Shown here: positions 60,768 to 64,000 of the stretch, in pieces
Position numbering within the stretch: the first letter of the stretch is position 1
How the letters are laid out: each line of letters begins with the position of its first letter
Source: BM506 sp031581485
Lineage (GTDB): Bacteria > Desulfobacterota > Desulfobulbia > Desulfobulbales > SURF-16
Length of the DNA stretch: 64,000 bases
NCBI GenBank assembly: GCA_031581485.1
Contig: JAVLBA010000001.1
Location: forward strand, 29,336-93,335
Direction of reading: 5' to 3'
Notes under the pieces: model-generated
The model's database searches: none
Seen by the model: only the letters and a program-made list of their open reading frames with translations
What the model was told of the DNA's origin: nothing
Program-made: the position numbers and the translations under genes

Positions 60768-61415
60768 ATGCAAAATGAAATAGATTACGATGCCATATTG
60801 AGTCAGTACCGGCAGGATCCTTTTGCCTATGTGGATATCCACACCAAGCACACCGGCGTCATCCATTTTCATGTCCCTGAAAATGGCAAGGTGGAGGGGC
60901 CCACTGGCGAGTATCACCAGATCAAGGGGACCCTGCTCTTTGAACTGACCCGCGAGCGCAATAAAAAACCGATCTGTTCAGCCACCAACGGCGAGGTTTC
61001 CTTTCTGCGTGCCGAACTGGAGGGTCAATTTGTGGAGGCGGGGGAGAAAATCATGACCATCCGTCATCCCCTGAAGAAGAGGGAGATTATCGAACGTATC
61101 CTCCGCCGGGTTCTCATCCCTTTTCATGCCCCGGAAAAGGCCAAGTATTATTTTGCCCTGGATGTCCAGAACCGCATCGACAAGTTCGGCCAGCGTTCCG
61201 TCAAGGTAAAGAACGGCGATGAACTTTTCACCATGTCCCTGATGAAGCGTGACACCCCTGTCTATTATCAGGGCGAGGCCGGCATCATCCACTCCGTCTA
61301 TTTTTCCCCTGGTCAGAATGTGGATCAGGGTGAACCGCTGGTGGGAATCTGTCCGCCGGAAAGCCTTCCCCTGGTGGAAAAAATCATCACCCGGGTCAAG
61401 GCGGAATGGGAGTAG
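60768..61415 (+). CDS. Biotin/lipoyl-attachment-like carrier protein, atypical
   Basis: A 215-residue protein with two hammerhead-like halves. KPICSATNGEVSFLRAELEGQ (about 67-87) with FVEAGEKIM matches the N-terminal half of a biotinyl domain. TMSLMKRDTPVYYQGEAGII with VYFSPGQNVDQGEPLVGI (about 155-193) matches the C-terminal half, with Lys160 in LMKR aligned to the biotinylated Lys of AMKM. The halves are separated by about 50 extra residues. It sits between the carboxyltransferase and birA genes, so a role as biotin carboxyl carrier is likely, though not certain. Confidence 0.65.
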   Translation: MQNEIDYDAILSQYRQDPFAYVDIHTKHTGVIHFHVPENGKVEGPTGEYHQIKGTLLFELTRERNKKPICSATNGEVSFLRAELEGQFVEAGEKIMTIRHPLKKREIIERILRRVLIPFHAPEKAKYYFALDVQNRIDKFGQRSVKVKNGDELFTMSLMKRDTPVYYQGEAGIIHSVYFSPGQNVDQGEPLVGICPPESLPLVEKIITRVKAEWE

Positions 61416-62305
61416 CTTCCTTCTCCTCTCCGGATCTCCTTGCGTCCTATATAGCCCGGGAAGAGATGCCCAGGCGTGCTTCCTCCTCTGCATCTGCTGC
61501 AGATATCCTGCGCTATGGGGCCATTGTTGGTTCCCATATCGACCATTACCACACCTTGCCGCGGGCCATGGATGAGGTGCGCCACCAGATCCGCCAGGCC
61601 GCCCGCCACCAGCGCAGCTTTGCCAGTGGTTCGGTGCTCTTTGCCCAAACCCTCACCGGCGGCCAGGGTCGTTTTAAGCGGCCCTGGCATGCCCCTGAGG
61701 GAGGGATCTGGATGGTGGTGGCCCTCTTTAACCAGTGGCTGCCCCAGACCGCCCAGCTGCTTTCCCTGGCCGCCGGGGTCAGCGTCTGTGAGACGGTCCG
61801 CCACTTTGGCCTGGAGGCGGAGTTGAAATGGGTGAACGATGTCCTGGTGGGGGGCAAGAAGATCTGCGGTATCCTCGGCGAAACTTACACCTGTCAGGAA
61901 TCTTCTGAGGAATTTATCCTGCTGGGCATAGGTCTCAATGTCAACAACTGCCACTTCCCCCCTGAGCTTACCTCCCTTGCCACCAGTATGAAGGACTGCG
62001 CCGGGCACGATTTTGACCTGGACCGGGTGGCCGTGGACCTTCTGGCCAAGCTGCGCTGGAATATCGGTCTGCTGACCCATGGAGAGGAAGAGGGGGAAGG
62101 GGATCACCGCGCCTTTCTGGCCTCTTACCGTGCCCTCTGCAAGAGCAAGGGCCGGCTGGTTTCCTTTGGCTATAATGCCTACAACACCCCCCTCTATACC
62201 GCCACGGTGAAGGCCATCTGTGATGATGGCGCCATTCTCCTTCATCATCTGCACGATGATCTGGAGATGGTGGAACATGGCGGTGAACTCATCTATCTTG
62301 ACTGA
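61406..62305 (+). CDS. birA: Biotin-[acetyl-CoA-carboxylase] ligase
   Basis: A 299-residue enzyme that attaches biotin to the carrier through biotinyl-AMP. It has GGQGRFKRPWHAPEGGIWM (a variant of the GRGRxGRxW motif), KWVNDVLVGGKKICGIL, and LGIGLNVNN. There is no N-terminal helix-turn-helix, so it is not expected to be a repressor. An N-terminal extension of about 60 residues is not assigned. The start overlaps the carrier gene by ten bases, linking it to the same operon. Confidence 0.9.
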   Translation: MGVASFSSPDLLASYIAREEMPRRASSSASAADILRYGAIVGSHIDHYHTLPRAMDEVRHQIRQAARHQRSFASGSVLFAQTLTGGQGRFKRPWHAPEGGIWMVVALFNQWLPQTAQLLSLAAGVSVCETVRHFGLEAELKWVNDVLVGGKKICGILGETYTCQESSEEFILLGIGLNVNNCHFPPELTSLATSMKDCAGHDFDLDRVAVDLLAKLRWNIGLLTHGEEEGEGDHRAFLASYRALCKSKGRLVSFGYNAYNTPLYTATVKAICDDGAILLHHLHDDLEMVEHGGELIYLD

Positions 62306-63225
62306 TGGCCATGGCTGAGCTGGAGCCGGTGTCGGTTATCATTCCGACCTATAACAGGGCCGGCGGTTTTCTGGAAAAGGCCATTGATTCCGTGCTGGCG
62401 CAGGTCGAGGTCGATCTTGAGCTGCTGGTGATCGACGACGGCTCCACAGATACGACCCCGCAGCTGCTTTCTTCCTACGGGAAAAAAGTGCGCAGCCGGC
62501 GCCAGCAAAACTGCGGCCCTGCCGCGGCCCGCAATCTGGGGATCAGGGAGGCCCGCCATGACCTGATCGCTTTTCTCGACTCCGATGACTGGTGGAGAGA
62601 AGATAAACTCCTCACCCAGGTTCGGGCCATGATGGCGCAGCCCGCCTATCTGATCAGCCACAGCGATGAAATCTGGTATCGGCCGCAAGGGGTGGTCCAC
62701 CAGAAGAAGAAGCACGCCCGGCCCCACGGTGACATCTTCCTCCACTGTCTGCCCCTCTGCTGCGTGGGCATGTCAACGGTGATGGCGCGCCGGCTTTTTT
62801 TTGAGCAAGTGGGTCTTTTCGATGAATCCTTTCTCTGCTGCGAGGATTATGAACTGTGGCTGCGGGCCAGCATCACCCACCCTTTTCTGAAAATTGCTGA
62901 GCCCCTCACCGGCAAAGAGGGGGGACGGCCCGACCAGGTCTCGGCGCAATTCCGGGTGGGCATGGATTGTCTGCAGATTCGGGCCCTGGAAAAGGTGGTG
63001 GCCCTGGGGAGCGCTTCTCCCCGGCAACTCCATTCCCTGGGCCGGGAGATTGCCAGAAAGGCGGCGATCTATGGTCATGGCTGCCGCAAATATGGCCGTC
63101 CTGAAGAGGCCCTGTATTATCTGGCCAAGGCCGCGGAATGGCAGGCGCTTCTCACACCACAAGGCAGCAGCTCAACAGGATCTTCCCAGCCTCAAAAGGG
63201 GGTGGAAAATGGTGACGGGGTGTGA
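62305..63225 (+). CDS. Family 2 glycosyltransferase
   Basis: A 306-residue GT-A fold enzyme. It begins SVIIPTYNRAGGFLEKAIDSV with LLVIDDGSTD and the DXD-type FLDSDDWW; EDYELWLRA is the later acidic motif. No membrane segment is evident. It starts right at the end of birA (overlap of one base), with a second ATG two codons later. Sugar donor and acceptor unknown; a role in surface polysaccharide is possible. The tail after residue 285 is Ser/Gln rich. Confidence 0.88.
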   Translation: MAMAELEPVSVIIPTYNRAGGFLEKAIDSVLAQVEVDLELLVIDDGSTDTTPQLLSSYGKKVRSRRQQNCGPAAARNLGIREARHDLIAFLDSDDWWREDKLLTQVRAMMAQPAYLISHSDEIWYRPQGVVHQKKKHARPHGDIFLHCLPLCCVGMSTVMARRLFFEQVGLFDESFLCCEDYELWLRASITHPFLKIAEPLTGKEGGRPDQVSAQFRVGMDCLQIRALEKVVALGSASPRQLHSLGREIARKAAIYGHGCRKYGRPEEALYYLAKAAEWQALLTPQGSSSTGSSQPQKGVENGDGV

Positions 63226-63510
63226 CATACTGATTTTTAACAGGAAAGAGGGTGGCCGCGCCCCCTGCCCTCTGCAGGCCGGCCAAAGGGTTGCGGGCCT
63301 GCCCCGGCCATGGGGCCTTGGGCAGGAACGGCGAAAAAGAGGAAAAGAAAAAAAAGGAGTTGCGCCGGGAACCTTTAGTGATTTCAATAGGGTATGATTC
63401 ACCACTGACAAAGATTTTTATCATCTCTCCGAGAGTTTTGCCAGCAATGGCAAGCGTCAGGTGAGGCAACGAAGATTCATTTTTTTTATGAGAAGCTGGA
63501 GATAGTGCAC

Positions 63511-64000
63511 ATGAGAAGGCCCCTTGGAGTAACTGTTCATAGACATATTGTTGATAGTCAACGTCTGCATCCGGAAGCCACCGGTGATCTTTCCGGCCTG
63601 CTCAATGAGCTCATTGTCGCCGGCAAGACCATTTCCGCAGAGGTGAATATGGCCGGCCTTGCGGATATCCTCGGCATGTCCGGCAAAACCAATATCCAGG
63701 GCGAAGAGGTCCAGAAACTCGACGAGTTTGCCAATCGCACCATTGTCAACCGGATGGCCCGGTCCGGCTATCTCTGTGTGATGACCTCTGAAGAAGAGGA
63801 TGAGATCATTCCCGTAGAGGAAGGTTATGAGGGGAAATATACCCTGGCCTTTGATCCCATGGACGGCTCTTCCAATATTGATGTCAATGTCAGTATCGGC
63901 ACTATCTTTTCCGTGCACCGGCGTCTTTCTCCGCAAGGGCAGGGTGATATAGGTGATCTGCTCCAGAGCGGCCGGCAGCAGGTGGCAGCCGGCTACATCC
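63511..64000 (+). CDS. fbp: Fructose-1,6-bisphosphatase class I, N-terminal part (runs off window)
   Basis: The first 163 residues are present. ATG 63511 follows GGAGATAGTGC. Recognisable parts are TISAEVNMAGLADILG, the metal-binding MTSEEEDE and DPMDGSSNIDVNVSIGTIF, the class I FBPase signature. It catalyses fructose-1,6-bisphosphate hydrolysis in gluconeogenesis. The C-terminal half with the sugar-phosphate site lies beyond the window. The 285 bases before it are GC-rich and held no clear gene. Confidence 0.95.
   Translation, partial: MRRPLGVTVHRHIVDSQRLHPEATGDLSGLLNELIVAGKTISAEVNMAGLADILGMSGKTNIQGEEVQKLDEFANRTIVNRMARSGYLCVMTSEEEDEIIPVEEGYEGKYTLAFDPMDGSSNIDVNVSIGTIFSVHRRLSPQGQGDIGDLLQSGRQQVAAGYI

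Noticed and set aside
63152..63469. 105-codon minus-strand frame between the glycosyltransferase and fbp
   Set aside because: Starts at TTG without a ribosome binding site, overlaps the glycosyltransferase end and contains low-complexity Phe/Ser runs.

Overview
The window looks like a chromosomal segment of a Gram-negative anaerobe or microaerophile of the Desulfobacterota, most plausibly near Desulfobulbales. This is inferred from gene content, not from a database search. The signs are a UGA-containing DsbA-like selenoprotein gene, NosL-type and CuA/cytochrome c electron-transfer proteins, TonB uptake, Lnt and outer-membrane proteins, and a clustered accC/accA-accD/biotin-carrier/birA operon. 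Most housekeeping regions are GC-rich. The stretch from about 19.4 to 32.9 kb reads as visibly more AT-rich and contains several duplication scars. I saw no tRNA, rRNA, CRISPR array or intact insertion sequence.

Layout. 1-1.85 kb (minus): the cdaA-cdaR-glmM operon for cyclic di-AMP and cell-wall precursors; glmM runs off the left edge. 2.1-2.65 kb: rpsT with a good promoter. 2.7-7.9 kb: trpE-G-D-C-F, preceded by a strong terminator/attenuator and closed by a perfect bidirectional terminator; trpB and trpA are not in the window. 7.9-11.3 kb (minus): an envelope-stress unit of ECF sigma factor, zinc-finger anti-sigma factor and DegP protease. 11.6-19.4 kb (plus): a PtsI-like enzyme without the HPr-binding domain, thiL, a primase-helicase-like protein, uvrB, a DUF374-type acyltransferase and a 42-residue membrane peptide.

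19.6-32.9 kb (plus) is the most unusual part. It holds a fatty-acid desaturase and then a long copper/heme/iron-sulfur gene set: two NosL-like copper proteins, a degenerate GGDEF protein, an ABC ATPase and (7 kb later) its likely FtsX-type permease, a polytopic protein with cysteine pairs, a beta-barrel with an N-terminal heme c motif, a cupredoxin, a CuA domain fused to a NapH/NosR-like polyferredoxin, a CuA domain fused to a cytochrome c with an acidic repeat tail, and a DUF2318 lipoprotein. No nosZ, nosD or heme-copper oxidase catalytic subunit is present. This is my best candidate for an undescribed respiratory or metal-handling system. 33.0-38.5 kb (minus) is a TonB uptake operon (receptor, periplasmic protein, polyferredoxin, Cys-rich peptide, ExbB, ExbD, TonB). 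It may feed metal to the neighbouring cluster.

39-47 kb is a loose set of single genes: old yellow enzyme, a PNPOx-like remnant, YheU, MBL-fold hydrolase, outer-membrane barrel, Ste24-like protease, cupin and adk. 47-48.4 kb: a FapA/DUF342 protein. 48.5-56.4 kb (minus): corC, lnt, prfB (with the programmed +1 frameshift), a GlcF-like Fe-S protein, the UPHC selenoprotein, phoH, and ybeY joined in frame to pdxJ. 56.6-62.3 kb (plus): an acetyl-CoA carboxylase operon with a biotin carboxylase, a single AccA-AccD fused carboxyltransferase, an atypical biotin carrier and BirA. It is followed by a family-2 glycosyltransferase and the start of class I fbp, which runs off the right edge.
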